The notes beneath the pieces are model-generated. The model had not been told where the DNA came from and did no database searches. It was given only the letters and a program-made list of their open reading frames with translations. The translations under genes and the position numbers were made by a program. From NCBI GenBank assembly GCA_963931865.1, contig OZ007518.1, positions 8,484,361 to 8,548,360 on the forward strand: 64,000 nt of DNA, read 5' to 3'. Below are positions 11,748 through 25,500 of the stretch, one piece after another. Position 1 is the first letter of the stretch. Every line of letters starts with the position of its first letter. Source of the DNA: Axinella damicornis. Taxonomy: Eukaryota > Porifera > Demospongiae > Axinellida > Axinellidae.

Positions 11748-14700
11748 ATGGCGGACGATTTGAGCGAGGAGGAGAAAGCAGAACGGGCCAGAGAGTTCCG
11801 AACTACTCTAAACAGACGGAGACCATCGCGAAAGCGCTACAGCTTTTCGTCGCCATTTCTGAGGAGCCAGTCCGTCGGGTCGCTCGAAGCCGATCAATCA
11901 ACTGCGGAAGCCAGCGGGTTCGGCTCCTCCTACAGTCCCTTCACGTCGACCACAAGCAGCGGTGATCAGGTGCCCCTGGTGAACCTGGGAGGGGAGGCGA
12001 TATACCGGGAGATTAGCGAGAAGCATAGCTTATCGAAATGGAGGAATACAATGGAGGCCATGGTCCCCCAGCCAATTCGCAAAGCGCTCTGTCCTCCCAC
12101 GTCGCGGGAGGAGTGGAAAAAGTTCCTGTTCGTCCACCTTCCGGTCATTCACTGGCTGTGGCTGTACAGGCCCAAGCAGTTGATCGGAGACTTGGTGGCC
12201 GGGATCACCATCGGCGTCACTCACATACCTCAGGGTGAGCCACCTGCACCCTATAGGCAATTTGTTATGTTTTCCCCTTTTCCATGTCGTTCTTTTTGAA
12301 GCTAACTAATCAATCCTTTGCAAACATATTTGCAGAACATTTTACGAAGTGGTTATTGGTCCGGCAGGAAGTAGGGCAATGAGTTAGGGTATTTAGGGCT
12401 GGGTAGGTGCTGAATGTGAAGGTGTGTCCATTACCTACCCCTTGTCCTCTGCCCTTCCTTCCACCCTCTCCATCCAAACCCTCCCTCCCATCCACCAGGC
12501 ATCGGGTTTGCCCTCCTTGCCAACCTCCCTCCAGTCTATGGTCTCTACTCCTCCTTCATCCCTGTGATCCTTTACTCCATATTTGGAACATCCAGACATA
12601 TTTCAGTCGGTAGGTACATGTACGTTGATTAGACACTCAAGAATCCTGCTGCCATAGCAACAGTACTCATAGGATCTGATTTTAAGAAGGCACCAGCATA
12701 TCCATGGTATTGATTTACTGGCAGGACATGTTTTGGTATAATAATTATACCAATGGAGAACATAATTATTGTTGTGGTGTAATTTCATGAGAGCAGCTAT
12801 ACTAACAGACATGCACACATCCAGTCCTTGGCACCAAGGAGGTTTTCTGCAAGGAAAGTCACCCGAGCTACGACTGCTATACATGACAGTGTATATCCAG
12901 CTCGATCAGGCCTGAGTGATAGTATATGATTATCATAATAATTCTGGTATCCATTTCGCTATATTGCAAAAAATATTTCGCTTCGTGATCGGTAGTAAAG
13001 ATTCATGTGTACATTCCCGATCCACCAGTGACCCGTATGGCCATATGTTGTATGCAAGTGGCTGCATGAATTCATGTATAAGGTACGTATTACCATTTTG
13101 AATTTCGGGGTTAAAAGAATCTGCAGTATGAAAATTGTTTGGGAAGTGGAACTGCTTCATCCTCGCACAGAATCACTACACTGGGAAGCACGCTTGTTCT
13201 GGGCAGAATCGATAGGCTTCAGAGTAAACAGCTGTTGTTCAGATCACTCATTGGTGTGCTAAATATTGATGGGGTGACTACATCACTCATGAATAGCACT
13301 CTTTGAACACCCCTTTTTTCATAAATACTCCCCTCCTCACCTCCCTCTTCATTCTTCCCTCCCCTCCTACTGCTCACACACACACACACGCACACAATGC
13401 AGGCACTTTTCCGGTTGTCTCCCTAATGGTTGGCACTGCTGTAACTCGAATCACCTCAACTTACGACTACTGCAATGAAGAGGACTTTGGTAGTGGCAGT
13501 GGCTTCAATGTTACCATGACGACCACAATAGCTTCCAACATTTCTGACCCTTGTGCCCACACACAGTGCAACACTTTGCGGGCTGACATTGCGATATCTC
13601 TGAGCCTACTGGTTGGGATACTGATGGTAATTAGGTCTGGCTTCATCACTGCGTGTATAGGACATACAATTAGAGCAATAGCAATAATGATGTGTACTGG
13701 TTGTTGCTAAGCATGCTCTGGGATGTACACATGTACACACAGTGGTTGCTAAAATGTACGGTACTATATACTACAGTTACATGTAGAGTTATACCACATT
13801 ACATCATCAGTAGGTAACATCATTGTATAGCTACCTAGCTATCTTTCCCTTCTTTATGGTGGCTGTAGAAATGTCTTCAGTGTTCGGGCCTGGGAAATAT
13901 CGTGAGATGTTGAGGTATATATTGCACAATTGCTCAAGGCACAAGTGACAATTTTGCCTTCACAACGAGAAATAGTTCCCTAGCCTTGTTCCCAGGCCCC
14001 GCCCGGCATTTTGTCATTTGCAATGCTGCAAGCAACGAAAAGCTCAGCAAGAACTGAGAAGCTGGGAGGTGTTTCCTATAAGGTTTTTGCTTCACCAACA
14101 ATTAACTGACAAAACATATATTCCTCCTCCCCCTCCCCTCCCCCGCCCCTCCCCTCCCCCGCCCCATCCCCCTCCCCCCCCCCCCCCCTCCTCCTCCTCC
14201 TTCTCGTCCTTCTCGTCCTCTTCCTCCTCCTCCTCCTCCTCCTCCTCTCTCCTCCTCCCTCCCCCTCCCCCTCCCCATCCTCCTCCTCCTCCTCCTCCTC
14301 CTCAACCTTCTCCTCCTCCTCCTCCTCCTCCTCCACCTCCTCCTCCTCCTCCTCCTCCTCCTCCTCCTCCTTCCTTACTTCCCTCCCTATCACTCCTCAC
14401 ATACCCTCTTCCTCTTTCCCCTATCACCCCTCACACTCACTATCACAGATCGGCATGGGCATCCTACGACTTGGGTTCATCACCCTCTTCCTCTCCGACG
14501 CGCTCATCAGCGGCTACACTGCTGCCGGATCGTTTGTTATCTTTGTCACACAGCTGCGGTTTCTCTTTGGGTTGGATGCTCAGGAGGCGTTTGTCCCATC
14601 TGGGGTTGCCGTGACACCACGAGTACGTGAGTGTGTATGTAGGTTTTAACATCTGCCAAGTATGTGTGAGTGTGTGTGTACACACCAACTGATTGCACCC

Positions 14701-16540
14701 CAGTAGTGTGGTTCTTGTACATTGATCAGAAAAAGGAAGTAATTTTTTCGTGACAGAGTTGCTGCTCATGTAGTTAATAAAAATAGTGACGTTTGAAGAA
14801 AAAGGAAAGTATGGGCTTGTCCGGGATTTGAACCCGGGACCTCTCGCACCCAAAGCGAGAATCATACCCCTAGACCAACAAGCCACTGCTGAATGAAGCA
14901 CTACACTTCATGCTGATATCTATATTGTAGGAAGTCAACACAGTCATAACCCAGTCATAACCGTAAGCCAATGAACCATGTGTAAAGAGTGCAGTAGTCA
15001 CAACAAAAACACAAAGCCCATGGAGATGCTTACTCTAGCACTTTCTCCTGGCCATACAGACCAGCATATACAGTGTGCCCCTCCCCATTCCCTTGTCTTC
15101 CTCCTTCCCTTCCCCGACTTTCCCACCCTTCACATCGTTTGTCATTCATTATTAGCCCTGCTCCCAGACCATATTCTGCTTGTCATCACTATAAATAATG
15201 CGGTTGTCATGACATTGTGTACGTCGCGCATCTGAGCAATTGGAGTAATAGCTGCATTGACCACACCCTTCCATATATTATGCGAGTTCAATTGTGTGAG
15301 CATCTGGTGGTGATCGATTGATCAAAGCACCATGAGTTGCAACCCTACCATCTGGTGAGCTGAAGGAGGTGTGGTGTGTTGTAGGTGTGTGGGCGTATGT
15401 GTCACCTATGTGTGTGGAAGCTCAAGGATTCCATTTCATTATATCCACTGCACTGTTTATTGTAGTGGAATGGCTGCAAAGGGGACCCTAGCCTCGTTCC
15501 CAGGCTCTCGTTCTCGGAAGGGAGAAGAGAGCCTGGTAACATTGGGGGGGTCAAACCATTGACTTCCGGCGCGTCATCGTTCATGTGATAAACAAAGGAC
15601 ACTCCTACTTTTGTGGTAAATGTCGTGTGAGTTACAAATCAGTCACACGCTATTCGAAATATTACTGTTCGTTCTCAAGGCATCCCCGGGTTTGTAGAGA
15701 TCCGAGACACTTCTTAGAAGCAAAACGGACAACTCACCTTGCGAACCGTCGATCCCGTAAGCGGTGAAAGACGATGAGCGAGCTGATCCTGCAAACAAGC
15801 CGAAGTGAACAGCGCTCTAAGACCAGTGGCCGTCTCGCACACCTGTCAGCTGCCTTTTACCAACCTTTGAGGGGTACTTCGTCCTTGACGCTCATTTCTG
15901 AGTCTACAATTCGTGTGTTAGCACGGCAGTGAAGGTAAACACGCCTACAAAATAGTCACATGTTCACATGTTTTCGTTCTGCAATCTGATTGGTTCCGCG
16001 AGAATCCTTGCGGCGGAAGTCCACGGTTTAACCCCCCCCCCCAATGTTACCAGGCTCTCTTCTCCCTTCCGAGAACGAGAGCCTGGGAACGAGGCTAGGG
16101 GGACCCGGAAGCATTGTTGCTTTGCCTGGGCTTTGTACATTAATTTTGTTCACTTTGGCAAAATAACATTTCAATGACAACTTGTATTTGCGTGAGTATG
16201 CTATAGGTAAATGGGAAAATGAAAGAAGGGCGACAAAAAGCTACGGGCTTGTCCGGGATTTGAACCCGGGACCTCTCGCACCCAAAGCGAGAATCATACC
16301 CCTAGACCAACAAGCCACATCTGAGGAAGTCACTACACTTCATGCTTATATCACATAATGTGTATTGATGTAGTCATAGCAACAGAGTCATAACAATAAT
16401 AGCCAACAAACCTTGTGTAAGGAGTGAGGTAGTCAAAACAGAAGCCATATTATGATGTTTACTGTAACAGTTTCTCCTGGCCATTCTGGTCAGCAAATAC
16501 ACCTCTCCCTTTCCTCCCCCTCCCCCCTTTCCCCTACTTC

Positions 16541-16588
<48 letters not shown>

Positions 16589-19500
16589 ACCCCACCCCCA
16601 CCACCATTTGGCAGGTCTATTGGGAATTCATTCACTTAGCTCTGATCCCAGGCCATCCCACCTCCAGCTATTCATCGCTTGTGTATAAATATAGTTTATT
16701 GCACATGCATTCAAAGTGCAAGCAGCTGGCATTACCACAATGACACTCTGTTCTTTGCAGTTGCTGGCTAACCTCTCTTCCCTATGTCCACCACATGCAG
16801 CAATTGATCAAGTACTTCGAGCTTATTTTCACGGGCCATGCTAACGGTGCCGCCATCGTGACATCTGTGCTCTGTATCCTGATCCTGATCGTCCTGGATA
16901 TCGTCAACTCTCTGCTGAGGAAACACGTCCGCAAGATCCCGATTCACATCCCAGCTCAACTCATTGTTGTGAGTGTTGTCTATTCAATTCCGAATTGGTG
17001 AATTTGTACTATAATCTAGCTCTAGTAATCTCTAGTAATCTCTAGTAATCTCCAGTAATCTCTAGTAATCTCCAGTAATCTCTAGTAATCCCTCGTTTGT
17101 CTATAGTAATCCGCAGTAGTCCATAGAGTAGTCTGAACTTGAGGTTTGTAAGGGACTCCATACTCCCACTTAGTTCATTGTGTTGTGTTGTAGTGTCCTA
17201 ATTCCATTTCATTTTAGTCTCTATTCCATTCCGGTTTGAGATCATGCAATGCTGTATGCCTCCATTCCTATGTAGGGGTATGTACATGCGTACACCAGAC
17301 CCCAATCCACATTCCAGTACTGTAACTCCTCCAATCTCCAGCCTATATACGTTTCATTCCCCAACTTGTATGCGAGCACCCGCCTCCGCATTCCGTTTGC
17401 ATAGTTATGACATCATAAGTAGACAGCTGATACAGCAGAGTTTCAGGGGGAGGCAGACTATTAATTGTAAAAGAAAGTACGTACTATTTTCATAGCCTGT
17501 TGATGGGAATGACTGCTAAGAGTTCAAATTACCCCCAAAATACTTTTAACACACCCCATTAGGAACTAGATCCCTAGTTCTCTACAGGAGTATATGCCTC
17601 TGCACCTTACCTCATTCCCAAGAGTCAAAACAGCCTGGGAATGAGACTAGGCCTAGACCTCACCATGAAGGAGGAGGGGACAGACAGGGTTGCAGCATGC
17701 ACAAACTCATGTACATGTACATGTACATGCGTGGTGAAATCTAGGCCTGGCCTCATTCTCAGATCGTGAAGCAGGAGGGGGAGCACTTCTCCTCCTCCAT
17801 CGTGACCTGGGAATGAGTCAAAGATAGGGAATGCTGGTCGATTGATGGAAAGAGAGGATACACCTTGCACAACTCATTCCAGTATAGCTGCATGCATGGT
17901 TCTGGGAATGAGGCTAGTTCTGTCTTTCCCCCTTCACTGTCTGGGATGAGGCTAGCCCCTCCCCCTTCACAGTCTGGGAATGAGGCTAGCTCTGTCTTTC
18001 CCTCACAGGTCATCCTTGCTACTGGCATCTCGTTCGGTGCCATGCTGAACCAGCGGTATGGACTCCCGATCATCAACAGTCCTGAAACGGGTGGAATACA
18101 GCCTGGAGAGTGGTGCGTGTGTGCTCGTGTGCGTTGGTCAACTGCGAAACAAGTTCTTCATGTTTATTCTTAAATCCCCCCCCCCCCAACTCACACTCAC
18201 ACATACACGCATACAGTTTTGGTGTGACCATTCCTAACAGTGGCCTCTTGGGTGAGCTGTTTACCGATGCCATTGTGATCACCATCATCAGCTTCGTTAT
18301 CAACATCTCTCAGGCCAAGCTCCTGGCAAAGAAGAACAGCTACTCCATTCACCCAGACCAGGTGGGATTCCTCTCTTCCCCACCCTCCCCTTCCCTCCCT
18401 CCCTACATCTCTCCCTTCCCCCTCTTTTCCTCCCTCCCTCCGTCCCTTCCCCCTCTTTCCCTCCCTCCCTCCATCCCTCCCTTCCCCCTCTTTCCCTCCC
18501 TCCCTCCCTCCATCCCTCCCTTCCCCCTCTTTTCCTCCCTCCCTCCGTCCCTTCCCCCTCTTTCCCTCCCTCCCTCCATCCCTCCCTTCCCCCTCTTTCC
18601 CTCCCTCCCTCCATCCCTCCCTTCCCCCTCTTTTCCCCCCTCCCTCCCTCCCTCCCTCCCCTCCTCCCTCCATCCCTCCCTACCCTCCTCCCTCCCTCCC
18701 TCCCTCCCTCCCTCCCTCCCTCCCTCCCTCCCTCCCTCCCTCCCTCCCTCCCTCCCTCCCTCTCTCCCTCTAGTAGTAGAAGGTATTATACCGTTCAGGA
18801 GTACTGTGAACATGTACTGATGTACTCCACACATTACAGGAGTTCTTGGCCTATGGTATGATGAACTTAGGTGGGTCGTTCTTTGGCAGTTTTCCAACAG
18901 CTGGGGCTCTTAGTCGCACTGTCCTACAAGACGCCACTGGCGGCAACACACAGCTGGTAGGATTCGTCTCCTCCGCCATTGTCATCGTTGTCATCCTGTT
19001 CCTGAGCTCGCTGTTTGGACCTCTGCCCAATGTACGTTTTGTTGTCCTGCATAATAGAGGGCTACAGTTTGTGTGTCATTGTAGCTTTGTATCTGTGCAT
19101 CAGTCAATACCATAATGTGGTGGTTTTATAATAATTATTGTCCAAGTTATGTTCTCTAAATCACATACTTCCCCCTCCCTCCATCATCCTTCCCTTCATC
19201 CCTTCTCTTCCCCTCCTCCATCATCCCTCCTCCTCCCTTCTCCATCATCCCTCCTCCATCATCCCTCCTCCCCCTCCCCTCCCATTATCCTCCTCCTTTC
19301 CGCCCTCATCTCTCCTCCTCCTTTCCTCCCTTCTGCCATCATCCCTCCTCCCTTCTGCCATCGTGCCTTCTCCTCCTCCTCCCCTACATTAATTCTAATC
19401 CCTCCTCCACCATCCCAGGCTACACTAGCAGCCATCGTTGTTGTGGCATTAAAGGGACTCTATTTCCAAGTGAGAGACATCTACAAGTTTTTCAAACTCT

Positions 19501-22500
19501 CCTGGATTGACATGGTGAGTATGTCTCACTGCACTTCCTTTCTCTGGTGTAAAAGTGGAGGCGCAGTCAGTGCTATATGGCTTGTACAGCACTATACCCA
19601 AGGAGTGCAGCCCCGCGAGGGTGAGGGGCCAGTTTATTTATTTCAGAAAATATCACAATGGGGAATGTCGGATTTCACCGAGCAGGCCGTACAACTTCAC
19701 TGCCAGTGGATCTGGGATCATCCAATCTCCACTAATTATAATCACCAGTAATCTCCTCTAATCCCCAGTAATCTCCAGTAATCTCCAGTAATCTCCTGTA
19801 ATCTCCTGTAATCCCCAGTAATCTCCAGTAATCTCCTGTAATCTCCTGTAATCCCCAGTAATCTCCAGTAATCCCCAGTAATCTCCTGTAATTCCCATCC
19901 CTCCTATCTCCCAGTGTGTGTGGCTGGTGGTCTTCCTAGCGACCCTCTTCATCGGTCTGGACATTGGTCTCGGTGTGGGAGTGCTCTTCAGTCTACTGGT
20001 GGTCATCCTGCGCACCCTCCTTCCCTTCTCCCCCGAGCTGGGGGAAGCAAGAGCGTGGCACTACCCCCCAGGGGCAGATTTCACCGATGAAGATTTTGAT
20101 GAACAGGATTTGAAGGTTGGCAATGGGGAATAAGTCCAGTCACTCCTAGCCCTGTTCCCAGGCCATGGGAGAAATGGAGGGGGAGGGAGGGAGGGGGAGG
20201 GAGGGGCAAACTTCCAATTGTTTATACTTCCGCTGTCAGAAGGTTGGCAGCTTCGAAGTTCTGAACATTATTGCGTAAAAGTATTTACATCGAAATGTTG
20301 CAGTCACACCCATCCCAATGCAACAGCATATTTATCCCGTGCACCTGTGCACAGCAGGGGCTAAGTTATCGGTTTGTGTCCCGTCCGTCTGTCTGTCTGT
20401 CTATGAACACAAAAATCGGCAGTTTGACGTATTAAAAATCGGTAGGCCTATAGCTATCTCATCGTGCATGCTGTATTAATAATGGGCGGTATTGGCCTAC
20501 CTACCGTATGGCCGGAAAATTTGGCGGGAATTAAATTTGGCGGATTGGCTCTAAAAGGCTGTGAATTGTATTTGGCGGACTAAAATTTGGCGGATTTGGA
20601 AATTTGCAGAGCAAGAATGACGTCATAGTAACCGCACGGCAGCGGAGCGCTCAATAATTTACGTGAGATCTTGTGTTTTTTTAGTAGGCTGCGATGGAGT
20701 CCGAGTTTGCGGTGGAGAGCTGTGTCATGTCTACGAAAAACCTCTGGGATGCGAGTGTATGAGAGGAAATGCCGTGCGAGTGGTACGCAGTAGCAGCCTA
20801 TGCGAAGGAGCGCCATCGTCGGCCATGTACCCAGGAAGATATCGGCTGTTTGCTCGCTATTTCTGGCCGACCAGCTGCCTGCTCGCTATTTCTGGCAGAT
20901 CAGAGACAGAGGTACTATAGTATTATGAGTGCTTGCGCGAGAGCTAGCTCGAGCTTCGCTACGAGACCCCGCCCACATCATGTCATGACAAAATATTGGC
21001 GGAATTTAATTTGGCGGTGCGTTCATAATCCGCCAAACCGCCAAATTAAATTCCCCGCCAAATTTTCCGGCCATACGGTATATCAAGTCAAAGTAGCGCA
21101 TGGGGTACGTGCTCTGCTGAGCACCTCTAGGTTTTTGTGTAGGCATTTGGTACGAACGTTTATGTTCGAACTACTTCTGCTTAACTTCTGTCTGTTGTGA
21201 AATGGTGCATGTTGTGGTAGATTAGCTCTCAAGTAGCAAAATTCTGTTATGACTGTGTTGCGATGACAACATCATTACAATGTCATGCTATAAGCGTGAA
21301 GTGTAGTGTCTTCCTCAGATGTGGCTTGTTGGTCTATAGGGGTATGATTCTCGCTTTGGGTGCGAGAGGTCCCGGGTTCAAATCCCGGACAAGCCCATAA
21401 CGTTTTTTGAAGGAACTTTCTCTGACTTGACCATTCTTTTTCTGACTTGACCATTTGCCATTTCCCATAGAGAAAGGGGGTTGTCAATCATCATTTTATG
21501 GCCTGGAAATGAGGCTAGTGCATGCAGGGGTTAAGTGATCGGTTTGTGTCCTGTCCGTCTGTCTGTCTGTCTATGAACAAAAAAATCAGCAGTTTGACGT
21601 ATTAAAAATTGGTAGGCCTAGCTATCTCATGGTGCATGCTGTATTAATAATGGGCGGTATAGGCCATGCAGCCTATATCAAGTCAAAGTAGCGCATGGGG
21701 TACGTGCTCTGCTGAGCACCTCTGGGTTTTTGTGTAGGCATTTGGTATGAACGTTTATGTTCGAACTACTTCTGCTTAACTTCTGTGTGTTGTGAAATGG
21801 TGCATGTTGTGGTAGATTAGCTCTCAAGTAGCAAAATTTTGTTATGACTGTGTTGCGTGACAACATCATTACAATGTCATGCTATAAGCATGAAGTGTAG
21901 TGACTTCCTCAGACGTGGCTTGTTGGTCTAGGGGTATGATTCTCGCTTTGGGTGCGAGAGGTCCCGGGTTCAAATCCCGGACAAGCCCGTAGCTTTTTGT
22001 CGCCCTTCTTTCCTTTTCTCAATTACATGTAAACCGTAGCTGGGTATACTCACGCAAATACAAGTTGTCATTAAAATGTTCTTTTGCCAAAATTAATGTA
22101 CAAAGCCCAGGCAAAGCAACAATGTGCGGCTATTAATCCCCTGCAATATTTGCCATTTTTAGAGAAAAGGGGTTAGTCATATCCTCATTCCCAGGACCTG
22201 TACATGGCCTTGGAATGAGGATAGGGCGGTCAAACTTGGGAGATATCCAACTATGATCTCCGCTCTCTCCAGGTCTATCGTGTACCTCGGGTGTACATTT
22301 TCCAGTTCAATGCTCCGCTTTACTTTGCCAATGTTGGTGTGTTTCGTTCGAGACTCTATATTGAGACGGGGGTGAACCCCAGTGAGTTTGAGGAGACAGT
22401 GGTGGGATGTTTCAAACAATGTTGTACACAGGTGAGGTTCGAGGAGCTCAGGGTAGGAGGAATGGAGGGGGGAATTAATAGGAGGGTAGGGGAAGAGAAG

Positions 22501-25500
22501 GAGGGAGGGAAGGGGAGAGGGAGGATAGAGGGGAGTAGGAGGAGGAGGGAGAAGGAGGGAGGGGAGAAGGAGGGACGGTGAGGGGGGAAGGAGGGAGAGA
22601 GGGCCAGGGAGGGGGAGTGAGGCATGAGAAGGAAGGAGGGCCGGAAGGAGCAGGATAAGTGAAGGAGAGTGAAGAAGGGAGGGTAGCGGGAAGAAGAGAC
22701 AATCAGCTGTTGTACTGGAGGTTGTTTAATCTAGCTAGAAGGCACAATCGTAACTTCCTGTACCTTTTCATCCCAGCTACATCGGAAAGCTCGGGAGAGA
22801 TCACCATTTGAAAGACAACGACAAAAGTCCCCTGGGGTGGTAGAGGAGGACGGACAGGTGTACGTGAAGCTGCAGAACGAGAAAGTAGCTAGTCTGCCCA
22901 GAACAAGTGATCTCTCTGTTGGTGGTAAGTTTATGAACTTTGACCTCTCTTTGATATTTGAACCTGTGACCTGTAGAAACTTAACATGACAGTAGTTCAC
23001 CCTCCCTTCTCCTGAAGATATGCGCTCCCTCTGCTCCCCCCGTCCCACTGACACCTACCACACGATTGTCATCGACTGTGCTCCAATTGGATTTGCCGAC
23101 TCCATGGGAACCACTATCCTGGAACAGGTAAGTACCTTGCAGTGTTGATCATTACCAGACTTGTTCTTTGTCACCGGCGCAAAAAAATAAGATCTGTAAG
23201 CCGTGGTGAGCTTCAGCAAGGAGGCATTCATGCATTTCCTTGTCAGCCCCTGTCTCGTTTGTTTGTAGCTCTTTGCTTTGGTCTTTTGTGCCTTTGGTGG
23301 CTTTCAACCTAGCTCCTTCCCCGTTGACACATTCATTCCCCGGCCGGCCCTGCCATTGAATACGTGTTTCACATAATACTGCGTGCACTAGATTTACAAT
23401 ATTGGTATAGTGTAGTGTTTCGTATCATGTTATAGTGCAGATTTACCGTGTAGACAGATCAACACCTTCATCATCCACTAGCCGTACAACTACAATGTAG
23501 TGTCGGGCTCGCTCACCCAATGGCACAATTAGGCATTGTAATGTATAATGTATATGGTGTGATATAGAGATAGCGTACAAGGTATACTATATCCCATTGT
23601 CAAAGTATTGCTGTCCAATATTGGTCCTGTATCATGCACAGCGTGTGTCATAACGTTGTAGGACAGAATGGCATATAGTCCCTTACCAGATGGAGATAAC
23701 ATTAATAGCTGTGAATGTCCAAAATCTAATTGCTGAGATAGATGGAAGCCAATTGAGATAAATCGCTGCAGAGTTTAGCTTTCAATGTAAGACTTCATGA
23801 AACGTTTGTGTTTGTCTGTTGTGGTGCAGCTGGTGAGGGAGTATGATGCCGTGGGGATCCAGGTTCTGCTGGCCTCTCCCACCACACCCCTGTGCGAGTC
23901 ACTCAAGAGACACGGGTTCTTCAACCGGCACAGCTCGGAGAGGCTCTTTCCCTCGGTGGGCAGTGCCGTGCAGTACGCCAAGGACGGCAACAAAGTGGTG
24001 GGTTGGGTACCTTACACTGTGACAGCTGTGTTACATGGTGGTTGAAGCCTTATAACGCATGGCAGAGGAGGTTAGACACATGTTCTGCACACATGATTAT
24101 TGTGGTATTGTCTCATCACTTGAACAATATGATAGCAAGAACTCAACTGGTACAGCACGTGGCATACACTATAGCACAATGGCTAAATATAGTAACCACA
24201 AATACGTAATGCATACTACTAATAATAGTTCACTACAGTTCATACCACATCTCCCTTTCTCAGAGTGATAGTCTATCAGGAGGGGATATGTTCGTTCCAG
24301 TTCGTGAACGGGTTCGGATTGGACTGCGGTCTCGGACGGTCGATGTATTGGAATGACAACCGGGTACTATGTTGAGCTGACTTCGGTTGCGTCTGACTTC
24401 TCCACTGGGTGTCTCAACAATGTACGATCGTGGGCCATCTGCAGGTGCGATAACTCGGCCACTTGTCGAACTCCCATCAGTGGTGATACAAACATCTGTG
24501 TCAATCGGAATGTCAGGCAGATCTCGGGTTCTGTGACAATGGTCAAAGTCACGCTTTTGGCGGAGTTTGTATTCTTCGTTGCGGACCTTGAACTCTTGGA
24601 GGTATGGCCACTGTGGTGTGAGGGTCTGTCTACTCTGCGGCAGGTCAGAACGAATCCTCCTACCCATCAGCAGTTCCGCTGGAGAGAGTTCACACCATGG
24701 TAGTGGGGTTGTCCGGTATGACAATAAGGACAGGTATGGGTCGCTCGAGTCTTTCAAGAGTCCTTTGACTGTCTTGACAGCACGTTCTGCATGCCCATTA
24801 CTCTGTGGGTAATGAGGGCTGCTGGTCACATGTGCAAAGTTGTACGTAGCTGCAAACTCGGCAAACTCGTGAACTGTATTGAGGACCATTGTCACTAACG
24901 AGGATTTCTGGAATTCCCTGTCTCGAGAATATGGACTTCAGCGATGTGATGATGCTCTGTGAGGTCGTAGACTTAAGTTGGACAACTTCCGGGTACCGGG
25001 AGAAATAGTCAACGACGATGAGGTAGTTTGCTCCTTTGAGTGCAAAGAGATCCGAGCCTACTTTTTGCCAGGGGTGGTCTGGTAGGGAGGTAGGCATCAG
25101 AGGTTCCTTATTTGGGGTAGCATCACGGGTGCATTCAGGGCATCTCTTCACGAGGTCAGCGATTTGCTTGGACACACCTGGCCACCACACGGACGTTTGG
25201 GCTCGGAGGCGGCACCGCACAATTCCTTGGTGTCCCTGATGAAGCTTCTCCAGAGTTTCCTCCCTCAGAGCTTCTGGAACTACCACACGGCTACCACACA
25301 AGAGTAGATCATCACCCAATGTCAACTCACTCTGCACTTCCCAGTAGGGCTTGGCCACAGGATCAACGGAGTTCTTTCCGGGCCAGCCATCACGACAGTA
25401 TTTGATGAGGAGTGAACAAGTGTGGTCAGCTTTCTGTGCTCTGCGATAGGTGTCTAGCCGATCTTTGCTAGCTGGCAGGTGAGCAATGCATGCTTCCATG

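Noticed and set aside
16761..16800. First AG (16760) as acceptor for SLC26 exon 5
   Set aside because: It breaks the phase with exon 4 and opens a stop. The AG at 16799-16800 keeps phase 0 and the SLC26 alignment.
18110..18820. Open frames through the CCCT tract
   Set aside because: Low-complexity Pro/Ser or Arg/Gly/Glu translations of a microsatellite in an SLC26 intron. The same holds for 696-1232, 14018-14614, 38583-39189 and 44085-44501.
23152..23388. 78-codon minus-strand frame
   Set aside because: No motif, no splice context; probably part of a decayed repeat in an SLC26 intron.
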